Shown: one piece after another, positions 1-7,373 of the stretch
Position numbering within the stretch: position 1 is the stretch's first letter
Layout: the number at the start of each line of letters is the position of its first letter
DNA from: Helicobacteraceae bacterium
Lineage (GTDB): Bacteria; Campylobacterota; Campylobacteria; Campylobacterales; Sulfurimonadaceae
Length of the DNA: 8,755 nt
Assembly (NCBI GenBank): GCA_027057185.1
Contig: JALUJE010000199.1
Coordinates: forward strand, 1-8,755
Direction: 5' to 3'
Translations under genes and position numbers: made by a program
Notes under the pieces: generated by a model
The model's input: only the letters and a program-made list of their open reading frames with translations
The model's database searches: none
What the model was told of the DNA's origin: nothing

Positions 1-135
1 GATTCTGTTGATTCTGTTGATTCTGTTGATTCTGTTGATTCTGTTGATTCTGTTGATTCTGTTGATTCTGTTGATTCTGTTGATTCTGTTGATTCTGTTG
101 ATTCTGTTGATTCTGTTGATTCTGTTGATTCTGTT
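1..135. repeat. Perfect 9-bp tandem repeat, 15 copies, reaching the window edge
   Basis: The unit gattctgtt is repeated 15 times without a single mismatch from position 1 to 135, then breaks into gttgcatctg. Read on the minus strand in the frame of the VWA-TPR gene it encodes CAA-CAG-AAT, Gln-Gln-Asn. The unit is a multiple of three, so copy-number change would lengthen or shorten the protein tail without a frameshift. The array touches position 1, so the true copy number cannot be read here, and the window may end at an assembly break caused by the repeat. Confidence 0.97.
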
Positions 136-1537
136 GTTGCATCTGTTTCAATGCCTCTTGAACACGCTTGAGGTTCTCACGGGTTTGAACATCATCTTCA
201 ATCTTCAGTGCCTTTTCATAACTCTCAACTGCCTTTTTCAGCGCGTCGGGTGTTCCCTCTTTGGCATAGCTGTTTCCCAGATTATGCAACACATTATGTT
301 GAAAATGGACATCGTCACTCACCGCCTTTTGGTACATCTTCTGCGCCTGTTTGTATTTCCCCTCTTGGTAAAGAGCATTGGCACTATTGTAATACGCCTG
401 CGCATCATGCGTACGTTTTGCATACTCTTGGTACAATGCTTGACTTTTATTGTACTCTTGTGCCTCATAGCTGCGCTTTGCATCATCTAGGAGTTGAAAA
501 TCCATTAATCCGGCATACATCGGTGACACTACTCCCAATAATAGGGTCAAAAGTACCATATGCGGAAGTGCTACCTCGGTTCGTCTGCTCATAGAACTCG
601 TTGCTATTAAAAAGAGTAGCATTGCTGCTCCTAGCGGATAGTAAAAGAGAGGAATATACTGTACAATCTGTTCTTCTTTCAACGTCTTTCGTTCCGTTTT
701 GGCATGCATCTCCTTAAGCATTGCATCAACATCTTCATTGGAAGTGACCGCTTCAATGTACGAACCTCCCGTCTGAAGGGCCAAGTCTGCAATCTTGTCA
801 TTTAGACGCGTTAAAATTATCTTGCCGTTTTGTTTTATATACCCTCCGTGGCGCACATCGACAATGGGCACCCCCTTATGCTTTCCAATACCCAGTACAA
901 AGATTTTAATCCCCTGCTCTTTCGCATATGCAATAGCCTGAGAGAAATCTTCCGCATCACCGCCGTCACTTAAAATCAATAGGTTCTTTTTCTCATTCTT
1001 TTGTAGTAAATTTCCGGCAGAAAAAAGCAGTTGTGTAAAGTCGGTTCCCTTTTCTGTAATCGAGTCGGTATTTAGCTGCTTCAGTAAAAATGCCACTGAG
1101 GCATGATCAAAACTCAACGGGCTCACCAAGTAGGCATTTTTGGCGAATGCCATAACACCAATACGCTCTTGCGGTGATTTTTCCAGAAGATTCAATACCT
1201 TCTGTTTCGCCAATGCCAACCGATTGGGATAGACATCTTCTGCCAGCATAGAATCTGAAATATCCAAAGCAATCATAATGTCCGCACTTTTTGCCTCAAC
1301 CTGAACTTTTTCTCCCTCTATAGCAGGACCTGACAGGGCTATGACAATGAGAATCATCATAGCTAACAAGAGGGTATTGCGCACTTTCAGCGAGAGGGTA
1401 TTTCCACTCACATAAAGTTTTTTCAGCACCTCATCACTAAAAAAATGTGCTTGCTGTTCTTTTTGTGTCAATATAAAGTAGAACAGAACAAGAATAATTG
1501 GCAAAAGCCATAAAAACTGAGGATGTAAAAAGATCAT
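1..1537 (-). CDS. VWA-TPR membrane protein (BatB/BatC-like fusion, cassette 2), C-terminus cut by window edge
   Basis: The frame is open from the ATG at 1537 to the left edge (512 codons, no stop) and starts MIFLHPQFLWLLP. Order of parts: membrane spans at about 8-24 and 53-70; a VWA domain at about 86-270 with the metal-site motif DISDS at residues 92-96, a threonine at 165 and a DGGD at 191-194; further hydrophobic spans at about 296-314 and 326-342; three TPR-like helical repeats at about 350-458; then a (Gln-Gln-Asn) tract from residue 468 to the edge. The start codon overlaps the upstream stop as ATGA, with a purine-rich GGGG..GGAA stretch before it. In the Bat family such proteins sit in the inner membrane with the VWA and TPR parts outside the cytoplasm and are proposed to scaffold client proteins for MoxR. 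The missing C-terminus means total length is unknown. Family assignment is strong; the client is unknown. Confidence 0.9.
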   Translation of the reverse strand, partial: MIFLHPQFLWLLPIILVLFYFILTQKEQQAHFFSDEVLKKLYVSGNTLSLKVRNTLLLAMMILIVIALSGPAIEGEKVQVEAKSADIMIALDISDSMLAEDVYPNRLALAKQKVLNLLEKSPQERIGVMAFAKNAYLVSPLSFDHASVAFLLKQLNTDSITEKGTDFTQLLFSAGNLLQKNEKKNLLILSDGGDAEDFSQAIAYAKEQGIKIFVLGIGKHKGVPIVDVRHGGYIKQNGKIILTRLNDKIADLALQTGGSYIEAVTSNEDVDAMLKEMHAKTERKTLKEEQIVQYIPLFYYPLGAAMLLFLIATSSMSRRTEVALPHMVLLTLLLGVVSPMYAGLMDFQLLDDAKRSYEAQEYNKSQALYQEYAKRTHDAQAYYNSANALYQEGKYKQAQKMYQKAVSDDVHFQHNVLHNLGNSYAKEGTPDALKKAVESYEKALKIEDDVQTRENLKRVQEALKQMQQQNQQNQQNQQNQQNQQNQQNQQNQQNQQNQQNQQNQQNQQNQQN

Positions 1538-2460
1538 TTCCAACCCCTTTTGTTTCGAATAAAAATATAAAACAGTAACGAGATAAATGCAATAAATAGC
1601 GGTAGATAGTAATAATAGGTCTTATAGCTGTAGCTATCGGTCTTAATCTCCGACTTTTCGAGCATATCAATCTCTTTGTATATGGCTTCGAGTTGTGAAA
1701 TATTGAGGGCACCAAAAGCTTTACCACCGGTTGCATCAGCAATTTTTTTCAGTACGGCAGCATTGTATTCACGAGGAGATCCAATTCCAATGGTATAGAC
1801 CTTGACCCCTTCTTTTTTTGCTAGGTCAATCGCGGTTTGCAATGTAATTTTAGAATCGCTGGTGTTATAGCCATCAGTCAGTAAAATGGCAATTTTGCTT
1901 TTCGCGTTTGAGTCCTTAAGCAAATTGACCGACTGTGCCAATGCTTCATAGAGTGCGGTAAATTTTCCTGCCATGCCAATATAAAGCTGCGATACGACAC
2001 GCGAAAGAATATTGTGATCATAGGTCAACGGCGAGGCAATAAATGAGAAGGCACCGAAAACGACAATACCCAAGTTATCATTTTTCCGTGTTTTAATGAA
2101 ATCATTCACAATATTCTGTACCGCATAAAAACGGGTTGCCAAAACATTGTCCCGGTCAAACCCTCGAGCACTCATGGAATTACTCGTATCCAGAACCAAT
2201 GCAATATCACGTCCCATTTTGGGCTTAACATCCAACTCCATATCTTTAACCGGCGACATCAGTGCCACGATCATCATGGTAATGGCCAACCATTTTAAAA
2301 ACAGCAGCAGTTTGGATTTGGAAACACTCTGTTGCAAGAAAGATGCCGTATGCGGAAAGTAGAGTGAAGGCAGCTTCATCTTACACAGTGCCTCACACGC
2401 TAAAAAGAAAAAGAGTAAAAATGCAAGTTTTGGAAACTCAAAATACAACCCGTCAAACAT
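1534..2460 (-). CDS. BatA-like VWA domain membrane protein (cassette 2)
   Basis: 308 residues. A hydrophobic span lies at about 11-26, a second at about 51-69, then a VWA domain at about 84-270, and a last span at about 282-301 followed by a short basic tail (RNKRGWK). The metal-ion-dependent adhesion site is complete: DTSNS at 91-95, T168, and D196 in LLTDG. This two-spans, VWA, one-span plan is that of BatA, whose VWA domain faces away from the cytoplasm. Its start ATG overlaps the end of the upstream small membrane protein gene by 8 nt, and its TGA overlaps the next ATG by 4 nt, so it is translated as part of a coupled set. It is clearly paralogous to the gene at 7373-8272 (shared GRDI.LVLD, FIASP.TY and YT.GIG blocks) but richer in Lys, Phe and Tyr. 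BatA-type identity is well supported; the client is not known. Confidence 0.9.
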   Translation of the reverse strand: MFDGLYFEFPKLAFLLFFFLACEALCKMKLPSLYFPHTASFLQQSVSKSKLLLFLKWLAITMMIVALMSPVKDMELDVKPKMGRDIALVLDTSNSMSARGFDRDNVLATRFYAVQNIVNDFIKTRKNDNLGIVVFGAFSFIASPLTYDHNILSRVVSQLYIGMAGKFTALYEALAQSVNLLKDSNAKSKIAILLTDGYNTSDSKITLQTAIDLAKKEGVKVYTIGIGSPREYNAAVLKKIADATGGKAFGALNISQLEAIYKEIDMLEKSEIKTDSYSYKTYYYYLPLFIAFISLLFYIFIRNKRGWK

Positions 2461-2857
2461 CGATCATTCCAAGATAAATTTTATAATATGATTTGGTCTC
2501 GGCATCTATAGCCTCCACCTCTTTTTTGTATTTATATGGGGCAAGGCGCTGTACCAGATTGTCATACACCTCTTTATTACGAGGGGTGTCCTCAGAAAAA
2601 AGATACCCATATTTCGTAATGTCATATGCCGCACGCTTAGCATTGTCAAAACGAATGTTTTTTAGTGCCCGGTATGCATCTTTACGGCGATTTTCCCGTT
2701 TGCGTCGCACGATCAACAGATAGAGCAGATAGCCCACACCGCCAAGAAACAGCAATGCCACTGCAACGAGCAGAATAAACAGTACAAATGAATGATCATT
2801 CACCTCTACAAGCGGTTTAATGTCATGCAAAGGAATATCTAATGATGGTGCCGGCAT
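2453..2857 (-). CDS. Small single-span membrane protein of the MoxR/VWA operon (DUF4381-like position)
   Basis: 134 residues: a short N-terminal segment (MPAPSLDIPLHDIKPLVEV), one membrane span at about 24-48, a strongly basic cluster (RRKRENRRK) just after it, and a soluble, charged C-terminal half that would lie in the cytoplasm by the positive-inside rule. A small protein of this plan commonly lies between DUF58 and the first VWA gene in MoxR operons and is often annotated DUF4381. The match here is by position and architecture more than by sequence, so the family name is tentative. The start is set by the TAATG junction with DUF58 and a GAGGGGAG ribosome site just upstream. It overlaps the following VWA gene by 8 nt. 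A role as membrane link between the cytoplasmic MoxR/DUF58 and the outward-facing VWA proteins is inference. Confidence 0.75.
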   Translation of the reverse strand: MPAPSLDIPLHDIKPLVEVNDHSFVLFILLVAVALLFLGGVGYLLYLLIVRRKRENRRKDAYRALKNIRFDNAKRAAYDITKYGYLFSEDTPRNKEVYDNLVQRLAPYKYKKEVEAIDAETKSYYKIYLGMIDV

Positions 2858-3687
2858 TATCTCCCCTCAAACAGTCGTCGCAACTGTACACTCGCAAGGT
2901 CATCGGTGTAAATTTTGCGAAATCGGATCTGGTTTTTTTTAAAACTTTCAAACAGCTTTCGATCATGACGCTTCACCTTGGCTTCGTATGCTTTGATGCT
3001 ACTGCTATTGAAATCACCCTCAAGCGTCTGAGACGACTCCGGATCTACCAGTGATGCAAAACCCATAGCCGGCGGATGTTCTTCAAGATGATCACGCACC
3101 ACCACCGCAAGCACCTCATGTTTCCGCGCCAGCAACCGTAAATCGGGAATATCAAAAAAATCTGCCACAATAATAATGAGGGATTTTCGACGTACCCGCT
3201 TATATAATATCTCTGCCATCAACGCATAGTCGGCACGCTTGCCCAGAGCATCAAACGTCAAAATATTCTCAACACCGGCTTGAATACTAAAAAGCCGCTT
3301 GGTCGGTTTTGTAACGCTGTAGAGCTGATCGGCAAAGGTAAAGGTACTTAACAAATCGCCGTTATGCAACACCGCATAACCGCTTAAAGCTGCAATTTCA
3401 GCAATGAGTTCTTGTTTGAATTTTTTAGCACCAAAGTGCACACTGCCGTTGAGCATGGAAGCAATAACGACATTCAATTCACGCTCTTCACGGAAAATCT
3501 TAATGTAAGGCTGTTGCATCTTTGCCGTAATATTCCAGTCAATATGACGAATATCATCTCCAGGCATATACTCGCGCAGCTCAATAAAATCATACCCCTC
3601 ACCATGAAAGCGAGAAGGGTTGTTACCGACCATTTCACTAAAGACCTGGCGACGCGCACGCACCAGGATTTTCTGTAATGTTGACAT
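2857..3687 (-). CDS. DUF58 family protein, MoxR partner
   Basis: 276 residues, soluble, no signal peptide or membrane span. The DUF58 signature is clear at residues 29-56: GEGYDF, then ELREYMPGDDIRHIDWN and TAK. The C-terminal part has a VWA-like Rossmann pattern with a hydrophobic strand ending in an aspartate (SLIIIVADFFD). At the place where many DUF58 proteins carry a DxSxS metal motif, this one reads MLNGS (residues 78-82), so the first aspartate is missing. DUF58 proteins are near-constant neighbours of MoxR ATPases and are thought to act as their cytoplasmic adaptors; biochemical roles are poorly known. The ATG overlaps the MoxR stop as TAATG with no evident ribosome site, which suggests translation depends on reinitiation after MoxR. 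Confidence 0.9.
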   Translation of the reverse strand: MSTLQKILVRARRQVFSEMVGNNPSRFHGEGYDFIELREYMPGDDIRHIDWNITAKMQQPYIKIFREERELNVVIASMLNGSVHFGAKKFKQELIAEIAALSGYAVLHNGDLLSTFTFADQLYSVTKPTKRLFSIQAGVENILTFDALGKRADYALMAEILYKRVRRKSLIIIVADFFDIPDLRLLARKHEVLAVVVRDHLEEHPPAMGFASLVDPESSQTLEGDFNSSSIKAYEAKVKRHDRKLFESFKKNQIRFRKIYTDDLASVQLRRLFEGR

Positions 3688-4634
3688 TATGGAATCGGTA
3701 CGGCTTTTAGTACTTTTTCAATAATCTCATCGGTCGTAATTCCCTCTGCCTCCGCCTCATAGGTCAGTACAATGCGGTGTCTCATCAACTCTTTGATGAT
3801 GTAAGCAATATCTACCGGTGTAACAAAATCTTTACCCCGAAGCAGCGCCATAGCCTTGACGGCTTTAAAAGTATCAATACTGACCCGGGGCGAGGCACCA
3901 AACTGAATATACTCCTCCAGCGCTTCTAGACCATACGCTTTAGGGTCACGTGTAGCACTGACGAGCTCTATAATGTAGGCTTCAACTTCGGCATCAATAT
4001 GTACCGCCTGTACGGCTTCTTGAATCTGCATAATCTCTTCAGAAGAGACGACCGCCGTAATAGTTTCACTCTTGTTGTTGGCAATACGCCGCGCAATTTC
4101 AAGCTCCTCCTCTTTGGAGTTATACCCTACGGTAAGTTTGAGCATAAAGCGATCCAGCTGTGCTTCAGGAAGCTGATACACCCCTTCTTGTTCAATGGGA
4201 TTCTGCGTTGCCATAACAAAAAATGGCGGCGATAATTGAAAACTCTCATCACCCAGAGTAATCTGACGTTCCTGCATCACCTCCAGAAGTGCTGATTGCA
4301 CTTTTGCCGGGGCACGGTTAATTTCATCGGCAAGAAGCAGATTGGTAAAGATAGGACCCTGCTTGATTTTAAACGCATTATGTTTTGGATCATAAATTTC
4401 CGCTCCCAGAATATCTGAAGGAAGCAGATCGGGCGTAAACTGTACCCGTTTAAAATCCAGTCCCAAGCTTTTTGACAAGGCGTTGACCGTCGTAGTTTTA
4501 GCAAGTCCCGGGATACCCTCTATAAGAATGTGTCCTTCACAAAAAAGTCCGATTAAGAGGGAGTCAATCATTTTCTCCTGACCTACCACTACTTTGGCAA
4601 CTTCAGATTTAATGGCTTCTATTTTTGTAAACAT
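3687..4634 (-). CDS. MoxR-type AAA+ ATPase
   Basis: 315 residues, normal length for MoxR. Seen in order: Walker A GIPGLAKT at 40-47; the MoxR-typical FTPDLLPSDILG at about 66-77; Walker B LLLADEIN at 99-106 with the DE catalytic pair at 103-104; ALLEVMQE at 115-122; sensor 1 ATQNP at 142-146; arginine-finger region LPEAQLDRF at 155-163; sensor 2 GASPR at 246-250; and a C-terminal helical lid. All residues expected for ATP binding and hydrolysis are present. MoxR proteins form cytoplasmic rings and act as chaperones that mature or activate client complexes, with VWA proteins as co-factors. It opens cassette 2 after a 59-nt gap and has its own ribosome site (AAAGAGAG, about 5 nt before the ATG), so it may be transcribed independently of cassette 1. 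It is the only ATPase in the window and would have to serve both VWA sets. Confidence 0.96.
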   Translation of the reverse strand: MFTKIEAIKSEVAKVVVGQEKMIDSLLIGLFCEGHILIEGIPGLAKTTTVNALSKSLGLDFKRVQFTPDLLPSDILGAEIYDPKHNAFKIKQGPIFTNLLLADEINRAPAKVQSALLEVMQERQITLGDESFQLSPPFFVMATQNPIEQEGVYQLPEAQLDRFMLKLTVGYNSKEEELEIARRIANNKSETITAVVSSEEIMQIQEAVQAVHIDAEVEAYIIELVSATRDPKAYGLEALEEYIQFGASPRVSIDTFKAVKAMALLRGKDFVTPVDIAYIIKELMRHRIVLTYEAEAEGITTDEIIEKVLKAVPIP

Positions 4635-4653
4635 TATAACTCTCTTTTATTAA

Positions 4654-4687
4654 GTATAAAATTGTACCTTATAAACAACCAATAAAA
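4654..4687 (-). promoter_or_regulatory. Candidate internal promoter upstream of MoxR
   Basis: The gap between the BatD-like stop and the MoxR start (4635-4693) is the only real intergenic space in the operon and is very AT-rich. On the minus strand it holds TACAAT (4666-4661) as a possible -10, preceded by a T-rich stretch with no clear -35, which fits the loose sigma-70 promoters of Campylobacterota. The -10 lies inside an imperfect palindrome, GTACAATTTTATAC (4667-4654), which could be chance in such AT-rich DNA. Confidence 0.4.
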
Positions 4688-4693
4688 AGGAAA

Positions 4694-5866
4694 TCACACC
4701 GTCTCCGTGCGCTTGAGCGCCGCTTTTTTTGCCTTCGAAAGAGAGATACGATTCGAGTCCAGTGCGGTGATAATATCGCCATAAGTGTCGCTGTCAGTGA
4801 CAATCAAATAGACAAGCAGTGCATTGACACTATGGCAGCGGCGAATTTCCTGACGGAGATTATGACGCTTTTGTGACGCTTTTGATACACGCGTCTGCCG
4901 CCATACTCTGGCATCAAACTGATGCCACCGTGACAGCAGTATTTCCACGACACGATGGCGTAAATAACGACCTGTTACAAAGCCAAGAAAAAAAAGTGCC
5001 ACCGCACTAAAAAAGAGACTCGAACCGTCTCGTTTCGCTACTGTCTGAGATGTATTGTCGAGCAGTTCTTGGGGAGGATACGCCGGCATGACCCGTATGA
5101 CAGATGGCGGTGTCGTCAGAGGGACTGCTTGTTGCTGCGATACATTCCAATATTGTCGCCTAAATGCGGGAATGTCATAGTCCTCATAGGCTACCACGGC
5201 AAAGCGCTGTGTCACAGTCCCACTATAGCCGTTTGCCGATAACTCCAGAGCGTATTCCGGTTTTTCTGAAAATACCGTAGCATTGGGAATTTTAAGTTCA
5301 AACGGTGTTACTTGCTGCAAGTTACCGGTTCCTTCAAGTATGACACTGACATGTAGTGGTTTATAGGCGGTGACGGTAGCGGCATCTTTGCGAAGCGACA
5401 ACCGCAGAGTTCCAACCAGTGGTGCGGGAGCCGGTGTTACCTGTAAATGCAGTAAAGGAAGTTGAACCGGGGTTGTATCGAAAGAGAGCTCTTCAACATT
5501 GTCCCGCCCGACAACGCTGTTTTCAATTGACTCTTTACTTGTCTGCTTCATCAGAGCACGAACATTCAATACAAGCTCACCCGCACGCTTAGGAAAAAGT
5601 ACATAACGGTATTCATAATACTCTTTCCCCTCATTTTGCGATTCGGTTTCAAAAAGTAAGTGTATCTCGTAATCGGGATTTTCGATATTTTGAAGTTCAA
5701 TAAAATAACCGTACGCCTCATCGGAAAACCGACACCGCAATACAATTTCTACCGCTTCATGAACCACCACGTTATGTTTGTTGGCACGAATACTCCAGCT
5801 GTAATTCGCCTGTGCCATCAATGCAATCATACACGCTATGATGATGCTACCAAGGAGTCGTTTCAT
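4694..5866 (-). CDS. BatD-like secreted membrane-anchored protein
   Basis: 390 residues from the ATG at 5866, chosen over an in-frame ATG at 5893 because it begins a textbook signal peptide (MKRLLGSIIIACMIALMAQA, likely cut after AQA at 18-20) and has AGAGGGG just upstream. The following part is beta-rich, ending in the BatD-type block EGTGNLQQVTPFEL at about 178-191. A single membrane span lies at about 282-301, then a basic cytoplasmic tail of about 90 residues. BatD proteins (oxygen-tolerance family) display Ig-like beta domains in the periplasm and co-occur with VWA proteins BatA and BatB. The start overlaps the VWA-TPR gene by 20 nt. The TGA at 4694 is followed by the 59-nt gap, so this gene closes cassette 1. 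BatD sequences diverge strongly, so the call rests on architecture, the GTGN motif and context. Confidence 0.82.
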   Translation of the reverse strand: MKRLLGSIIIACMIALMAQANYSWSIRANKHNVVVHEAVEIVLRCRFSDEAYGYFIELQNIENPDYEIHLLFETESQNEGKEYYEYRYVLFPKRAGELVLNVRALMKQTSKESIENSVVGRDNVEELSFDTTPVQLPLLHLQVTPAPAPLVGTLRLSLRKDAATVTAYKPLHVSVILEGTGNLQQVTPFELKIPNATVFSEKPEYALELSANGYSGTVTQRFAVVAYEDYDIPAFRRQYWNVSQQQAVPLTTPPSVIRVMPAYPPQELLDNTSQTVAKRDGSSLFFSAVALFFLGFVTGRYLRHRVVEILLSRWHQFDARVWRQTRVSKASQKRHNLRQEIRRCHSVNALLVYLIVTDSDTYGDIITALDSNRISLSKAKKAALKRTETV

Positions 5867-7373
5867 GTACCCCTCTTTGATTGATGAGCTCATACTGCTT
5901 TGAACTCAGTTTCACCCGATTTTGTGAGAAAGAGAGCATTGCTTCAGTAGATGTTTTTGCTCCACTATCTGAGGTACTACTAGAAGCAGATGCGGCAACA
6001 TTCATATTGGAACTTCCTCCTTCTTTTGCCGGATGTTTGTCGGATGATGCCGACGAATCTTCATCATGCCGCTTTGCCTTGTTATGCGGGGGCAACGGCA
6101 GGGAGTTGCGTGTAGCATTATAAATATGACGCCAGTTCTCATACGCCTCCCGATCAAACTTCAACGTTAACGACTTTACAAGATTCTCACGTGCTCTGTC
6201 AAAGGCTTTGAGTCGAATATTGCATATGGCTCTGTTGTAGTAGAGTTTTGCTTTAAAATCGACCTGATTCGAAGCAATGGACTCAAAAAGTGCCAAAGCG
6301 TTCTCATACGCTCCTGATTGATATTCTGCTACAGCGGCATTATAGCGTGCTTCGGCACTATCTACATGTAAAAAATGGCGTGCCGCCTGAAGATAATGTT
6401 CCTGCCGATATGCCGCTTTAGCGCGATAGAGATGATACGCATCCAACACTCCGGCCTGCGTGTTGGTGCCCCAGAGCAATAGCAGTAATGCCGCGATTTT
6501 CACATGTACCATACTCCCCAAATACGTATGTGCCAACATAAAAAAGAACAGAGCTACTGCAATACAGAGGTAAAACAGTTCACCATACTGCATGAGCGTT
6601 GTCTCGGCGCTAAAATCGTCTCGATATTGCGATTGCAACAGTGTTATCAAAGTAGCGGCATCCGGTTGCACAAGGTAAGCACCTCCAGTCGCACGGCTAA
6701 TAGCCTCTATGGCTCTATTTTCTGCTGTCACCACAAGCTTTCCGGAGCGGTCTTTCAGTAATGTGCCGTCTTCTAGGGGGAGGGTCGTACCCATAGGCGT
6801 TGCCAGCATGACAATACTGACTTGCAGATGATTGTCCTGGGCAAATGCCGCAGCATCTGCATATGAATCGGCATCACCACCATCGGTAAACAATAGCACT
6901 TTGGGACGTTTGGCATGCGACATACTGCGTGCCAGTTTAAGTGCGGGAAGCAGTGACGTGCCTTTGGTGATGACCATACGCTCATCAATCCGGTGGACTA
7001 AATGTAACAACAGTTCACTCTCACGTGTTAATGGAGAAAGAATAATGGCATTACTTGTAAATGCCAGCACGCCAAAACGATCATTAAAATCATGTGTAAC
7101 CACGGTAGCTAAAAGCCGTTTTGCTACGTCTAGCCGATTGGGTTTGAGATCTTGTGCCTGCATAGAGTAAGAGAGGTCCAGTGCCACAATAACATCTGAA
7201 CCATGTACAGGCAATGCCACACTGTGTGCATCGTAAACGGGACGTGATAGTGCCAGAATAACCATGCTCACGGCAATATTCATGTACACTGCATAGCGTG
7301 AGCGTTTGGGTTGTCTGATATACATGTATATTATCACGATAAAGAGCCAAAGCCATTGTGGAGCAAGTAACAT
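5847..7373 (-). CDS. VWA-TPR membrane protein (BatB/BatC-like fusion, cassette 1)
   Basis: 508 residues. Parts in order: a hydrophobic N-terminus (about 5-19) and a second span at about 30-43; a VWA domain at about 60-250 with a full metal site (DLSYS at 66-70, T139, DGGD at 164-167); spans at about 264-283 and 289-302, the latter ending in a signal-like TQAG; TPR-like repeats at about 312-408; and a Ser/Ala-rich low-complexity tail (about 437-475) before a final ordered segment ending ETTPW. This is the BatB plan with a BatC-like TPR region attached. The start is well fixed: AGGAGG sits 5 nt upstream and the ATG overlaps the stop of the preceding gene as TAATG. It is paralogous to the gene at 1-1537, but the tail is Ser/Ala-rich rather than Gln/Asn-rich. 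The role is inferred from the family: an outward-facing scaffold that works with BatA and BatD. Confidence 0.9.
   Translation of the reverse strand: MLLAPQWLWLFIVIIYMYIRQPKRSRYAVYMNIAVSMVILALSRPVYDAHSVALPVHGSDVIVALDLSYSMQAQDLKPNRLDVAKRLLATVVTHDFNDRFGVLAFTSNAIILSPLTRESELLLHLVHRIDERMVITKGTSLLPALKLARSMSHAKRPKVLLFTDGGDADSYADAAAFAQDNHLQVSIVMLATPMGTTLPLEDGTLLKDRSGKLVVTAENRAIEAISRATGGAYLVQPDAATLITLLQSQYRDDFSAETTLMQYGELFYLCIAVALFFFMLAHTYLGSMVHVKIAALLLLLWGTNTQAGVLDAYHLYRAKAAYRQEHYLQAARHFLHVDSAEARYNAAVAEYQSGAYENALALFESIASNQVDFKAKLYYNRAICNIRLKAFDRARENLVKSLTLKFDREAYENWRHIYNATRNSLPLPPHNKAKRHDEDSSASSDKHPAKEGGSSNMNVAASASSSTSDSGAKTSTEAMLSFSQNRVKLSSKQYELINQRGVHETTPW

Noticed and set aside
1..135. CRISPR array
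   Set aside because: The units are 9 bp, directly adjacent and without spacers; it is an in-frame coding tandem repeat.
8..490. Plus-strand 160-codon frame beginning with a long Ile-Leu-Leu repeat
   Set aside because: It is the antisense of the Gln-Gln-Asn tract and TPR region of the minus-strand VWA-TPR gene, which has a clear domain match; the hydrophobic repeat is a reading artefact.
1437..1742. Minus-strand 101-codon frame at the junction of the two cassette 2 VWA genes
   Set aside because: It overlaps the end of one VWA gene and the start of the next in another frame; both real genes have conserved termini there.
6832..7170. Plus-strand 112-codon frame opposite the VWA domain of cassette 1
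   Set aside because: It has no recognisable domain and lies wholly opposite a VWA domain with intact motifs; a shadow frame.
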